A stretch of 64,000 bases of DNA from Rikenellaceae bacterium (GCA_015060005.1 SUZI01000004.1:1-64000), one strand, 5' to 3'. Shown: positions 52,091 to 61,946, counted from the stretch's first letter. The notes: a model not told the origin generated them from the sequence alone. A program made the numbers and translations.

Positions 52091-52924
52091 ATGAAGAGAC
52101 TGATATTGATGCTCATAGTGTTGAGTTTAGTCGCACCTATGGCAATAGCAGGAGAGCCAATAAAGAAGCCAAAAGCTCCAAAGAGGGAGAATTTGGATAT
52201 GACAGGTTGCCAACTATGGGGCGATGTAGCGATAGCTAAGTTCTACGACTACTATGCTGACGAGAAAGGCGGATGGGAGCTCTTCTGCACAAGTGTCTAC
52301 ACGTTCACCGAGTGGGGCGACGTTGAGTCTTTCGAGTTTTATAACCAGCACGGAGAACGAACCTGCATCAGAAAACATATATATGATGAGCAGGGACGTA
52401 CAACAGAGACACATATAGAGTGGGAAGATATGTCGGATACGACGTATACAACATATACATATGATGGTGCTGCGATTACGACATATCAGGGCGGCACGAT
52501 AGTAACTGAGCGATACAACGACTATGGCGATGTGGTCTATTGCCACACGTATAGTCGTGAGACAAACACAGCCGAGACCGAAGAGTATATCTACCACTAC
52601 GATGGCGAGAATAAGGTCTTCTGCGAATATATTATCAATGGAGAGCCTGTCCGCCGCACAATCTACGGCTATGACCAGGTGGGCAATCCGATATACGAAT
52701 ATCGCTACTTCACTACTGACGAACAGCCCGACCTCAAGTTTGTCTATCGCAACGATAAGCGTGGTAACAGCGTCGAAGAGATATGGTATCACCGCGGAGA
52801 TGTGGAGAGCCAGCGTTATACCAATAAATATGACAAACAGGGAAACGTCATAGAGATGATTTCCTATCCCGAAGGCAGGAGTACTCCAGACAGAAAGACG
52901 GTAACGGAGATTACCTATAGATAA
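52091..52924 (+). CDS. Secreted YD-repeat (RHS-like) protein of unknown function
   Basis: A 277-residue protein with a signal peptide (MKRLILMLIVLSLVAPMAIAG). The mature part is built of about seven imperfect units of 20-30 residues centred on Y-(D/N)-x-x-G-(R/N/D)-x-x: FYNQHGERT, YDEQGRTT, YNDYGDVV, YDGENKV, YDQVGNPI, NDKRGNSV and YDKQGNVIEM. This resembles the beta-hairpin YD/RHS repeats of secreted Bacteroidota proteins but is far too short for a toxin shell, and no C-terminal effector domain is present. It ends with a strand-like sequence. It precedes dpp7 by 41 bases and may share its transcript. Confidence 0.75.
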   Translation: MKRLILMLIVLSLVAPMAIAGEPIKKPKAPKRENLDMTGCQLWGDVAIAKFYDYYADEKGGWELFCTSVYTFTEWGDVESFEFYNQHGERTCIRKHIYDEQGRTTETHIEWEDMSDTTYTTYTYDGAAITTYQGGTIVTERYNDYGDVVYCHTYSRETNTAETEEYIYHYDGENKVFCEYIINGEPVRRTIYGYDQVGNPIYEYRYFTTDEQPDLKFVYRNDKRGNSVEEIWYHRGDVESQRYTNKYDKQGNVIEMISYPEGRSTPDRKTVTEITYR

Positions 52925-52965
52925 AGTTCCACACGGATGTAATTAACTTAAAAAAGGATATCACA

Positions 52966-55041
52966 ATGAGAAAGGTTTTATTTACAGTGTTGGCATCGCT
53001 CTTTTCGCTCACAGCGATGGCTGACGAAGGTATGTGGCTGCTGCCCTACCTCCAGAAGATGAATATTAAGGATATGAAAGCTAAGGGCTTCAAGCTCTCT
53101 GCCGAGGATGTCTACTCAGTGGAGCACAACTCCCTGAAGGATGCTATCGTCATCTTCGGTGGCGGCTGCACAGGCGAGATTGTGTCGGATAAGGGTCTTA
53201 TCTTCACCAACCACCACTGCGGCTATGGCTCTATACAGCAGCTCTCATCGGTTGAGCACGACTACCTCAAGAATGGCTTCTGGGCATCATCTTTTGAGGA
53301 GGAGTTGCCTGTGCCAGGGTTGCGTGTGCAGTTTGTTCGCCACATCGAGGATGTTACCGAGCAGGTATTGGGCAACGTACCAGCAATCGCCAAGGGCAAG
53401 GAGCGTGATGATATGGTTAGAGAGAACGTGAAGGGTGTAACGAAGGCCCTGAACGAGAAGTGGGAGGATAGATACTCTGTGCGTGTAGTGCCTTTCTTCG
53501 GTGGTAATCAGTACTTTGCATTTGCATACGAGGTATATACCGACGTGCGTTTGGTGGGTACTCCTCCATCGTCTATCGGTAAGTTTGGTGGCGACACCGA
53601 CAACTGGATGTGGCCACGCCACACAGGCGACTTCTCTATCTTCCGCGTCTACGCCGACAAGGACAACCGCCCTGCGGAGTACTCTGCGGATAACGTGCCT
53701 TACAAGGCTCCCGTACACTTAGAGATATCGCTCAAGGGCGTTAAGGAGGGCGATTTCTCGATGGTTATGGGCTTCCCAGGCTCTACCGAGCGTTATATGA
53801 CCTCGCACGAGATTGATTATATGTTGGGCGTAGACAACCCACAGCGTATCTACATACGTGGCGAGCGTCAGGCTATCTTGTGGGAGGCTATGGAGCAGAG
53901 CGACGAGATTCGTATCAAGTACGCATCGAAGTATGCCTCATCATCTAACTATTGGAAGAACTCTATCGGTATGTCTCGTGGTATCGAGAAGCTTAAGGTA
54001 CGCGACAAGAAGGTAGCTCAGGAGCAGTCATTCCAGGCGTGGGCTGACGCTAACACCCTGCCTGAGGAGGGCTTCCAGACCGCTTTGGCTGATATGAAGA
54101 TAGCCATCGAGCAGAGCAGCGAGATCAATGGTGCTATCCAATATCTCTCGGAGGCATTTATGCGTGGTGTGGAGCTCGTAACAGCTACCCGCCGCCCAAA
54201 TGCAGCGTTCTACAAGGACTACGACGCCGACCTCGACCGTAAGGTTGCAAAACGTATGCTGACCATAGCACGCGAGAATATGAAGGCTGAGCATCTGCCA
54301 GATATATATAATGTAATCGACGAGCAGTTTGGTGGCAACATCGAGGCTTATGTTGATTGGTTGTACGACAACACTATCTTCACCTCACTCGAGAAGGTGC
54401 AGGCTGCCGACAAGGAGGCACGCAAGGCTGACCCTGCAGGAGCTCTGATGGAGAGCCTTATGCGTAAGTTTACCGAGCTCATCGAGCACCCATCTATGCA
54501 GGGCGACAACATCTACCTCCAGCAGGATGCACACCGCCTCTACGTGGCAGGTCTGATGCGTCAGAGCCCTGATAAGGCTTGGTATTCGGATGCTAACTTC
54601 ACCATCCGTCTGACATACGGTCAGGTGTTGCCATACTCACCAGCCGACGCCATCACCTATAACTATTACACTACTCTCGATGGCGTGATAGCTAAGGAGG
54701 ATACCTCTAACCCATTGGAGTTCACCGTTGAGGAGCGTCTGAAGGAGCTCTACCGTACCGAGGATTATGGCCCTTACGCTATGAAGAATGGCAAGCTGCC
54801 TGTCGGCTTCCTCTGTAATCTGGATATTACGGGTGGTAACTCGGGTTCGCCTGTGCTGGATAAGAAGGGTCGCCTCATCGGCTTGGCATTTGACGGCAAC
54901 TGGGAGGCTATGTCGGGCGACGTGGCATTTGAGCCAGAGCTGCAGCGTTGCATCGCAGTAGATATCCGCTACGTGTTGTTCGTGGTAGATAAGTTTGCCG
55001 GCTGCGACCATATTATGAGCGAGCTTACTATCGTTAAGTAG
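52966..55041 (+). CDS. dpp7: Dipeptidyl-peptidase 7 (S46 family)
   Basis: A 691-residue secreted peptidase with a signal peptide (residues 1-19, TAMA). The S46 chymotrypsin-like triad is visible: the His of TNHHCGYG (about H84), D222 in HTGDF, and S626 in GGNSGSPV. Eighteen residues after the serine, the position that is Arg673 in DPP11 (acidic specificity) is Gly644 here (FDGNW), as in DPP7, predicting hydrophobic P1 residues. It would release dipeptides from oligopeptides in the periplasm for import and fermentation. A short gap separates it from the YD-repeat gene. Confidence 0.93.
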   Translation: MRKVLFTVLASLFSLTAMADEGMWLLPYLQKMNIKDMKAKGFKLSAEDVYSVEHNSLKDAIVIFGGGCTGEIVSDKGLIFTNHHCGYGSIQQLSSVEHDYLKNGFWASSFEEELPVPGLRVQFVRHIEDVTEQVLGNVPAIAKGKERDDMVRENVKGVTKALNEKWEDRYSVRVVPFFGGNQYFAFAYEVYTDVRLVGTPPSSIGKFGGDTDNWMWPRHTGDFSIFRVYADKDNRPAEYSADNVPYKAPVHLEISLKGVKEGDFSMVMGFPGSTERYMTSHEIDYMLGVDNPQRIYIRGERQAILWEAMEQSDEIRIKYASKYASSSNYWKNSIGMSRGIEKLKVRDKKVAQEQSFQAWADANTLPEEGFQTALADMKIAIEQSSEINGAIQYLSEAFMRGVELVTATRRPNAAFYKDYDADLDRKVAKRMLTIARENMKAEHLPDIYNVIDEQFGGNIEAYVDWLYDNTIFTSLEKVQAADKEARKADPAGALMESLMRKFTELIEHPSMQGDNIYLQQDAHRLYVAGLMRQSPDKAWYSDANFTIRLTYGQVLPYSPADAITYNYYTTLDGVIAKEDTSNPLEFTVEERLKELYRTEDYGPYAMKNGKLPVGFLCNLDITGGNSGSPVLDKKGRLIGLAFDGNWEAMSGDVAFEPELQRCIAVDIRYVLFVVDKFAGCDHIMSELTIVK

Positions 55042-55060
55042 TTAGCTCACACCACCAAAC

Positions 55061-55099
55061 AAATGGGCTATTTTACTCGTCGTACAATAGCCCATTTTT
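55061..55099 (+). terminator. Terminator after dpp7
   Basis: AAATGGGCTATT (55061-55072) pairs with AATAGCCCATTT (55086-55097), followed by TT. Confidence 0.85.
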
Positions 55100-55115
55100 C
55101 ATCTGTCAGCCTATT

Positions 55116-56024
55116 ATGAAGACCTTCTATATGATTCTAACACTCGCCATTGCGACTATCGTGCTGCTCGTTGCGGTACTCTTCGCCATCCCTGCCATCA
55201 AGATGCACACTATGCTCGACCGTCGTTGCAGTTGCGAGCCATATTCGGCGGCTGACTATGGCATAAGCTCTCGCCCCGTTGCCTTCACAAGTGCCGATGG
55301 CATAGAGCTCGGAGCGTATGAGGTAGCGGTGGAAAACCCTAAGGCGGTCATCATCTGCATAGGAGGCATACACTCGCCCACGATAACCGATTGGTATCCC
55401 CACGCAAGCCTGTTTGCCCAGCACGGTTACGCCTCGCTGCTGCTCGACCTGCGTGCCCACGGAGCAAGTTCGGGCGAGGTCATCTATGCCGCCACACGTG
55501 AGTGGATGGATGTCGCTGCGGCGGTGGATTATCTGAATACTCAGGCTACGTATGATGATGTGCCAAAGGTTGTTATGGGGCTGAGTATGGGTGCTGCAAC
55601 CGCCATCACATCTATCGGACGATGTGCGGATATAGATGCTCTTGTAGCCTTGTCATCATATAGCAGCTGGGAGTATAATTTCAACCTCAACGTCGAGCAG
55701 CAGCTCCCTGCGTGGTTGGCAAAGCTGCTCACGCCCTTTGTCAACATCACCACACGACTGCGTTTTGGCGAGTATGCGGATGTAACGCCTCTTTCGGAGA
55801 TTAAGAAGTTAGGCTCTCGCCCCGCACTGCTTGTCCACTCTACGGGGGACAGGATAGTTCCCTTTGCCAACTTTGAGCAGCTCATAGCCGCCGCTCCTGC
55901 GGTACAGCGGTGGGTTGTCGAGGGGGATAACCACTGCATACTCGAGGATTTCACCCACCCCGAGCACAACAGCGACTACTGCTCTGTCATATTGAATTTC
56001 TTGGATAGCGTAGCTCGACGTTAG
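55116..56024 (+). CDS. Membrane-anchored alpha/beta hydrolase
   Basis: A 302-residue alpha/beta hydrolase anchored by one N-terminal membrane segment (about residues 7-28). The catalytic triad is S157 (GLSMGAA), D245 (STGDRIVPF) and H273 (GDNHC). The oxyanion region follows CIGGIHSP near residue 82. It resembles the YqkD/BEM46-like hydrolases; the substrate is unknown. It begins just after the dpp7 terminator and is convergent with the S4 gene, whose end lies 21 bases away. Confidence 0.85.
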   Translation: MKTFYMILTLAIATIVLLVAVLFAIPAIKMHTMLDRRCSCEPYSAADYGISSRPVAFTSADGIELGAYEVAVENPKAVIICIGGIHSPTITDWYPHASLFAQHGYASLLLDLRAHGASSGEVIYAATREWMDVAAAVDYLNTQATYDDVPKVVMGLSMGAATAITSIGRCADIDALVALSSYSSWEYNFNLNVEQQLPAWLAKLLTPFVNITTRLRFGEYADVTPLSEIKKLGSRPALLVHSTGDRIVPFANFEQLIAAAPAVQRWVVEGDNHCILEDFTHPEHNSDYCSVILNFLDSVARR

Positions 56025-56045
56025 TGGCTCTGCCACTCTGCAGGG

Positions 56046-56441
56046 CTACTCCTCATCATCGTAATACATACCATCCATAAGGGCGTCTATCTCGCGACGC
56101 TCCTTCTTGGTAGGTCTGCCTGTGCCTCGCTCGCGGAAGACGAAGATGGTCTCGCGTGGCACCTGCAACTTATCGAGCTCCTCCTGAGGTGTTATGTTAA
56201 GACAGTATTGTGGCACATTCTTCGCCCCCTGGCGTGATGATACTAAGTCCAACACCTTATATTGATATGTTACGGGCTGCTTCTTGACGCTTATCACATC
56301 GCCCACCTTCACCTCGCGTGAGGGCTTGCAGTAGCTGCCACCCACCAGCACACGGTTGTTACGTATGGCGTCGGCTGCGTCGCTGCGTGTCTTGAAGATA
56401 CGCACAGCCCACAGATATTTATCCAATCTTACATCATCCAT
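56046..56441 (-). CDS. S4-domain RNA-binding protein, Hsp15-like
   Basis: A 131-residue protein. The S4 domain occupies residues 3-60 (RLDKYLWAVRIFKTRSDAADAIRNNRVLVGG), followed by a basic C-terminal tail (FRERGTGRPTKKERREIDALMDG). This matches the Hsp15/HslR family, which binds stalled 50S subunits carrying tRNA in E. coli. It lies 12 bases after ftsW on the same strand, at the place where murG normally follows in division clusters. It may be co-transcribed with them. Confidence 0.87.
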   Translation of the reverse strand: MDDVRLDKYLWAVRIFKTRSDAADAIRNNRVLVGGSYCKPSREVKVGDVISVKKQPVTYQYKVLDLVSSRQGAKNVPQYCLNITPQEELDKLQVPRETIFVFRERGTGRPTKKERREIDALMDGMYYDDEE

Positions 56442-56453
56442 AGCTTCTCTCGA

Positions 56454-57812
56454 CTAATTACCTGTATGTGAGCCCTCATCATTCTGGCGGCTTACGCTGA
56501 GAATCATACCCAAGCCCACGCACGTGAAGAGCAGCGACGAGCCTCCACGCGAGATGAGAGGCAGCGTCTGTCCCGTCTCGGGGATGATGTTGAGCGTAAC
56601 CATAATATGCAGCAGAGCCTGTCCCGTAATGAGCAGGGCTATACCCAACGCAAGCATCGCAGGATACTTCTTGGGGCACGTCTTGAATATCTCGAAGGCA
56701 CGGAAGAACACCCACACATAGAGTGCTAACAATATCATAGCCAGCATTATACCATACTCCTCCACGAAGAAGGCAAAGGCGTAGTCGCTCTCGGGGTGTG
56801 TCATCTCCACACGCACCGCACTCTGACCTGCTCCCTGCCCCATAATGCCACCGTCGTGCATAGCTACCATAGCTCGCTCCGTGTCGCTGAGCTTCAACAC
56901 AGGCACCTCTGTTCGCGATGTGGTCCACACGTTCCACCACGTCGTCAGACGACCACTCGCCGTCGAGCTACGTCCCACGCCGAGCAGTGCCACAAGCGAC
57001 AACGCCACAAGAGCCCACTTCACCAGACGGAAGATGTCGCTCCAGCGTACACGACCTATGTAGAGCATAGCTATCGAGAGCAGGAAGACGATTATTGCCG
57101 ACGAGGTGTGAGCCGGCATAATCACCGCACACGACAGACATATCGGAAGGAATATGCTGTAACCGCCATACGCCCACACCTTACGGTTCTCACGCTCACG
57201 CCAACGCCAAAACTTGAGCGTCGGGATGATACTCTGACGACGTATGCTGTCCTGGCGACGTGAGAGCTGATACGAGAGATACATTATGGTGGCTATCTTC
57301 AGCAGCTCCGAGGGCTGAAAGCGGAACCCTGCTATCGAGAACCAGCGTGCCGCACCATTTATTGTCGAGCCTGTGAAATATACCGCTAACGTCATAGCCA
57401 ACGCAGCACCCCACACCCAGGGCGATATAGCCTGGTAGACGCGTGAGTTTATGCGGTGTGTAACCACTAAAGCCACTCCACCCAAAAGTATAAGACCTAT
57501 CTGTGTCTTCAGAAACTCTGTCGAGGTGATGGATGAGGCGTAGCTGTATGCCATCTTGGCTGTCGATGAGTATACCACCAGAACCGATATGGTCAGCAGA
57601 GCCACTATTATCACCCACAACACCCTGTCGCCACCAAAGAGGCGTGTTACGGTCTGCTCAAACAGAGGCGTAGCACCGCTATCCTCCACATCCTCGGCTG
57701 CAGCCTCCTCCTTTGTCGCAGACTTCAGCTTACGGGGGCGAGGTGTGGGCGAAGACTCCTCCTCGGGTATGTGCTCTATGTATTTCGATAAATCTCTCTG
57801 TGGCTCACTCAT
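56454..57812 (-). CDS. ftsW: Peptidoglycan polymerase FtsW (SEDS family)
   Basis: A 452-residue protein. A cytoplasmic N-terminal extension of about 65 residues, rich in Pro, Glu and Lys, precedes about ten membrane segments typical of FtsW/RodA/SpoVE. The SEDS motifs are visible, including YLSYQLSRR, AHDGGIMGQGAG and the C-terminal NIIPETGQTLPLISRGGSSLL. It polymerises septal glycan together with FtsI. It follows murD by 33 bases within the division/cell-wall cluster. Confidence 0.94.
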   Translation of the reverse strand: MSEPQRDLSKYIEHIPEEESSPTPRPRKLKSATKEEAAAEDVEDSGATPLFEQTVTRLFGGDRVLWVIIVALLTISVLVVYSSTAKMAYSYASSITSTEFLKTQIGLILLGGVALVVTHRINSRVYQAISPWVWGAALAMTLAVYFTGSTINGAARWFSIAGFRFQPSELLKIATIMYLSYQLSRRQDSIRRQSIIPTLKFWRWRERENRKVWAYGGYSIFLPICLSCAVIMPAHTSSAIIVFLLSIAMLYIGRVRWSDIFRLVKWALVALSLVALLGVGRSSTASGRLTTWWNVWTTSRTEVPVLKLSDTERAMVAMHDGGIMGQGAGQSAVRVEMTHPESDYAFAFFVEEYGIMLAMILLALYVWVFFRAFEIFKTCPKKYPAMLALGIALLITGQALLHIMVTLNIIPETGQTLPLISRGGSSLLFTCVGLGMILSVSRQNDEGSHTGN

Positions 57813-57845
57813 AGCTCTGTGGCAATAATTTCGTTTCGATATATC

Positions 57846-59201
57846 CTATTTCAATATATTCTGCTTAACCCACTGCTTGAACAACTCTCCTCGCTGCTCA
57901 TAGTTCTTGAAGAGGTCGAAGCTCGCACACGCCGGCGAGAGCAACACCACGTCGCCCGCCTCAGCCAATCGTGCCGCCGCCTGCATAGCCGCCTCCATCG
58001 TGTCGTAACTCTCGATGACGGGTACAACACCCTCGAACTCACGCTGTAGCTTCGTGTTATCCAAGCCCATACACACCAACGCCTTCACCTTCTCGCGGGC
58101 AAAAGCCTTCAGTGGCGTGTAGTCGTTACCCTTATCCGTTCCGCCGGCAATCCACACCGTAGGGCGAGTCATACTCTGCAAGGCATACCACACCGAGTCG
58201 ACGTTTGTCGCCTTCGAGTCGTTTATCCACTGCACGCCATCTCGCTCCCCTGCTGGCTCCAAGCGGTGCTCCACAGGCGAGAACTCATAGAGCGAGCGAA
58301 GTATGCTCTGCCTCTCTACACCTGCTGCCAAGGCTGCCAACGAGGCTGCCATAGCGTTGTAGGCGTTGTGTAATCCCTTGATTTTGAGCTTCTCGACATC
58401 TACCGTAAGGCTGCGACGACCAACACGAGCCGAGAACTCCTCGCCCATCATACAGGCATCGCCCGCAGTGCTTGCCACCGACGCCTTAGCCATAAAAGGC
58501 ATCAATCGCTGCCTACCCTCAAGATGTGCCACCTCCGCTGCAATGACCTCATCATCAGCCGAATAGATAAACGCCGAGCGAGAGGATTGGTTACGTGTGA
58601 TACGCATCTTGGAGTCGACATAGTTCTGGAAACAATAGTCGTAGCGGTCCAAGTGGTCGGGGGTGATATTCATCAGCAATGCTATGTCGGCACGGAAGTC
58701 GAACATACCGTCGAGCTGGAACGAGCTGAGCTCCAGCACATACCACTCGTGAGGCTCGGTCGCTACCTGGTAGGCGAAGCTCTCGCCTATATTGCCACCT
58801 AAACCTACGTCGTAGCCGGCATCGCAGAGAATCTTATATATGAGCGATGTAGTTGTGGTCTTACCATTTGAGCCACTGATACATATCGTGCGTGAGCGTC
58901 CCTTATAGCGGAAGGCGTACTCCATCTCCGAGATTACGGGTATGCCTCGCTCACGTATAGCCTTCACCACAGGGGCTTTGTCGGGTATGCCGGGCGACTT
59001 GATGACCTCGTCGGCAGCGAGTATACGCTCCATAGTGTGTGAGCCCTGCTCGTATGGTATCTGCCACTCGTCGAGCACCTTACGATAACGCTCGGCTATC
59101 TGTCCCGCATCCGAGAGGAAGACGTCGGCTCCCTGCTTACGTGCCAGCACCGCCGAGCCATAGCCGCTGATGCCGCCTCCCAAAACAACTATCTTCTTCA
59201 T
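57846..59201 (-). CDS. murD: UDP-N-acetylmuramoylalanine-D-glutamate ligase
   Basis: A 451-residue Mur ligase. An N-terminal Rossmann-like domain (VVLGGGISGYGSAVLARKQ), the ATP P-loop ISGSNGKTTT, and the central and C-terminal ligase domains (HRLEPAGERDGVQWINDSKATN, GGTDKGNDY) are intact. It adds D-glutamate to UDP-MurNAc-L-Ala. It lies 18 bases after mraY. Length is normal. Confidence 0.97.
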   Translation of the reverse strand: MKKIVVLGGGISGYGSAVLARKQGADVFLSDAGQIAERYRKVLDEWQIPYEQGSHTMERILAADEVIKSPGIPDKAPVVKAIRERGIPVISEMEYAFRYKGRSRTICISGSNGKTTTTSLIYKILCDAGYDVGLGGNIGESFAYQVATEPHEWYVLELSSFQLDGMFDFRADIALLMNITPDHLDRYDYCFQNYVDSKMRITRNQSSRSAFIYSADDEVIAAEVAHLEGRQRLMPFMAKASVASTAGDACMMGEEFSARVGRRSLTVDVEKLKIKGLHNAYNAMAASLAALAAGVERQSILRSLYEFSPVEHRLEPAGERDGVQWINDSKATNVDSVWYALQSMTRPTVWIAGGTDKGNDYTPLKAFAREKVKALVCMGLDNTKLQREFEGVVPVIESYDTMEAAMQAAARLAEAGDVVLLSPACASFDLFKNYEQRGELFKQWVKQNILK

Positions 59202-59219
59202 ATCGCAAACTTATCTACA

Positions 59220-60461
59220 TTAACGAATCTTAAGCGTCATCATAGTGATGGCACACAGCAGGATAGAGATGATGAAGAAACGCTGTACTATCTTCGTCTC
59301 GAATATTCCTGCCTTCTGGTAGTGGTGGTGCAGCGGAGCCATACGGAAGATGCGTCTGCCCTCGCCATAACGCCACTTGGTGTACTTGAACCATCCCACC
59401 TGCAACACTACCGATATAGCCTCGGCGAAGTACAAACCACACAGCAGAGGCAACAGCAACTCCTTACGTATACACATAGCGAAGAGTGCCACGATACCAC
59501 CTATCGCGAGCGAGCCTGTGTCGCCCATAAAGATTTGTGCAGGGTGCGAGTTATACCACAAGAAGCCCAGCAGAGCACCCACCATAGCGGCAGCGAAGAC
59601 AACCAGCTCGGCAGAGTGCGGTATATACATAATATTGAGGTAGTCGGCATAGATGATATGTCCCGAGAGGTAGGCTAAAGCACCCAGCACCACCACTATC
59701 GGGATAGATATCGAGCCCAACAGACCATCCAAACCATCGGCGAGGTTAGCTCCATTCGACACGCAGAGCAGCAGCGTGATAGCCACCACCACGTAAAGCA
59801 GCCACGTGTTGTCGACATAGCCTCCTACAAACCATCCGTAGTCAAACTCGTTGTTCTTAACAAAAGGTATGGTGGTCTTGGTAGACTTGCTCGCTATGGG
59901 GTCCATCATCACGTGTTGCACCTCGTCGATGGTCTGGTTTCCTGCCTCGTCGACTACCAGACGCTCGGTGGTCTCCGACACCTTCTCGTGGATGACCACG
60001 TCGGGCGAATACCACATCATAGTGCCCACGATAAGACCCAATGCCACCTGTCCTACGACCTTAAACTGTGGCTTCAAGCCCGCCTTGTTGTGGCGGAAGG
60101 TCTTGATATAGTCGTCGATGAAGCCTACACCACCCAACCACACTGCCGAGATAAGCATTATCTGGATGTAGATGTTGTTCAGGCGACCGAGCAGCAACGT
60201 GGGAATGAGTATCGCCACCAAGATGAGCAGACCGCCCATCGTGGGCGTACCCTTCTTCGAGTGCTCACCCTCCAAGCCTAAGTTACGTATCTCCTCGCCA
60301 ATCTGATGTCGCTGCAGGAAACGGATGATTGGACGTCCCAGCAAAATAGTAATCAGCAGAGCTAAGATAACAGCCACAGCCGCTCTGAACGAGATGTACT
60401 GAAACATTCCCGAGCCCGGCACGTCGTACTGGTCTAAAAATCTAAACAATGAATAGAGCAT
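59220..60461 (-). CDS. mraY: Phospho-MurNAc-pentapeptide transferase
   Basis: A 413-residue ten-segment membrane protein. The catalytic and Mg-binding motifs are FIDDYIK (aspartates in tandem), NLADGLDGL and the segment IFMGDTGSLAIGG, with HHHYQK near the C-terminus. The Bacteroidota-typical insertion between about 125 and 190 is present. It transfers phospho-MurNAc-pentapeptide to undecaprenyl phosphate, forming lipid I. It follows murE by 27 bases. Confidence 0.97.
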   Translation of the reverse strand: MLYSLFRFLDQYDVPGSGMFQYISFRAAVAVILALLITILLGRPIIRFLQRHQIGEEIRNLGLEGEHSKKGTPTMGGLLILVAILIPTLLLGRLNNIYIQIMLISAVWLGGVGFIDDYIKTFRHNKAGLKPQFKVVGQVALGLIVGTMMWYSPDVVIHEKVSETTERLVVDEAGNQTIDEVQHVMMDPIASKSTKTTIPFVKNNEFDYGWFVGGYVDNTWLLYVVVAITLLLCVSNGANLADGLDGLLGSISIPIVVVLGALAYLSGHIIYADYLNIMYIPHSAELVVFAAAMVGALLGFLWYNSHPAQIFMGDTGSLAIGGIVALFAMCIRKELLLPLLCGLYFAEAISVVLQVGWFKYTKWRYGEGRRIFRMAPLHHHYQKAGIFETKIVQRFFIISILLCAITMMTLKIR

Positions 60462-60488
60462 CGTTCAACAATGGTTTTTATAGGTTTC

Positions 60489-61946
60489 TTACTTTTGTTC
60501 TCTCTCAAAGGCGGCACGTATCTCCTCCCTATCGTCGAAGTGAATCTTCTCACGACCAATGATTTGGTAGTCCTCGTGTCCCTTGCCTGCTATGAGGATT
60601 ATATCGCCCGCCTGAGCTAACATAGCCGCTGTGGCAATAGCCTGGCGACGGTCGCTTATACGCAGCGTCTGTGCTCCTGCGACAGCTCCTCGCACCACAT
60701 CGTCCAAAATCTTCTCGGGGTCCTCGGTGCGTGGGTTGTCCGAGGTGAAGATAGCTACATCGGCTCGCTCCGAGGCTATCTTACCCATCTCGGGACGCTT
60801 CGTAGCATCGCGGTCGCCACCGCAGCCACACACCACTATGAGGCGGCTACCCTCGCCACGTATCTCGTCGATGGTATCTATCACATTCTCCAACGCATCG
60901 GGCGTATGGGCATAGTCGACAATAGCTACCTTGCCCGACGCCGAACGTACAGGCTCAAATCTGCCCGCCACAGAGTGCAGCATACTCAACACACGCAACA
61001 CCTCCTCGCGAGGCTCGCCCAACAACACCGCCACAGCATAGACCGCCAGAAGGTTAGAGGCGTTGAAACGACCTAAGAAGTTGACCCACACCTCGTTACC
61101 ATCCATCTGAAGAAGCATACCATCGAAGTGCATCTCCATCAGCTTGCACTTGAAGTCGGCGGCAGCACGCAACGAGTAACGATACCCCTTGGCACGCGTG
61201 TTCTGCAACATAACCTCGCCATTGCGGTCGTCGACATTAACCACCGCAAAAGCACCCTTCTCCAAGCTGTCGAACAAGCCCTTCTTGGCTTTGATATATT
61301 CGGCAAACGTACCGTGATAGTCCAGATGGTCGTGCGTGAGATTGGTGAAGGCAGCACCCCTAAAACGCAGACCACGAATACGTTGCTGCACAACAGAGTG
61401 CGACGACACCTCCATAAAACAGTGCGTACAGCCCTCGTCGACCATCTCGCGTAACATAGCATTGAGGCGTATCACATCGGGCGTAGTGTGTGTCGAGGTA
61501 AGTGTCTTACTACCAACACGATAGACAACCGTCGAAATCAAACCTGCACGATAGCCCAGAGCGGTAAACATATCGTAGAGCAGTGTAGCGATGGTGGTCT
61601 TACCGTTTGTACCCGTAACACCCACCAACGTAAGGGCGTGCGACGGGTTGTCGTAAAAGGCGGCAGCAATGTCAGCCATAGCGGCGGTAGAGTCCTCCAC
61701 CACTACATAGCTAACCTGCTCATTCAGAGCCTCTGGCAGCGTCTCGCAGACCACAACAGACGCTCCTGCATCGGTAGCCTTCGCAATAAAGTTATGACCA
61801 TCCACCTGCGTTCCTCGCACCGCAAAGAAGCAGTAGCCCTCGCCCACCTCACGTGAGTCGAAGCTCAAGGCTCTGACCTCTCGCTCGCAGCTACCCACCA
61901 CCTGAAGGGGCTTTATTTGTTTGAGTAAATCACTCAGTCGTTTCAT
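60489..61946 (-). CDS. murE: UDP-MurNAc-tripeptide synthetase (meso-DAP adding)
   Basis: A 485-residue Mur ligase with P-loop GVTGTNGKTTIATLL. The C-terminal motif DNPR in FTSDNPRTEDP selects meso-diaminopimelate as the third residue of the stem peptide rather than lysine. Conserved HTTPD and SSHSVVQQRI segments are also seen. It lies 19 bases after the ftsI gene and 27 before mraY. Together the cluster predicts a Gram-negative type DAP cell wall. Confidence 0.97.
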   Translation of the reverse strand: MKRLSDLLKQIKPLQVVGSCEREVRALSFDSREVGEGYCFFAVRGTQVDGHNFIAKATDAGASVVVCETLPEALNEQVSYVVVEDSTAAMADIAAAFYDNPSHALTLVGVTGTNGKTTIATLLYDMFTALGYRAGLISTVVYRVGSKTLTSTHTTPDVIRLNAMLREMVDEGCTHCFMEVSSHSVVQQRIRGLRFRGAAFTNLTHDHLDYHGTFAEYIKAKKGLFDSLEKGAFAVVNVDDRNGEVMLQNTRAKGYRYSLRAAADFKCKLMEMHFDGMLLQMDGNEVWVNFLGRFNASNLLAVYAVAVLLGEPREEVLRVLSMLHSVAGRFEPVRSASGKVAIVDYAHTPDALENVIDTIDEIRGEGSRLIVVCGCGGDRDATKRPEMGKIASERADVAIFTSDNPRTEDPEKILDDVVRGAVAGAQTLRISDRRQAIATAAMLAQAGDIILIAGKGHEDYQIIGREKIHFDDREEIRAAFEREQK

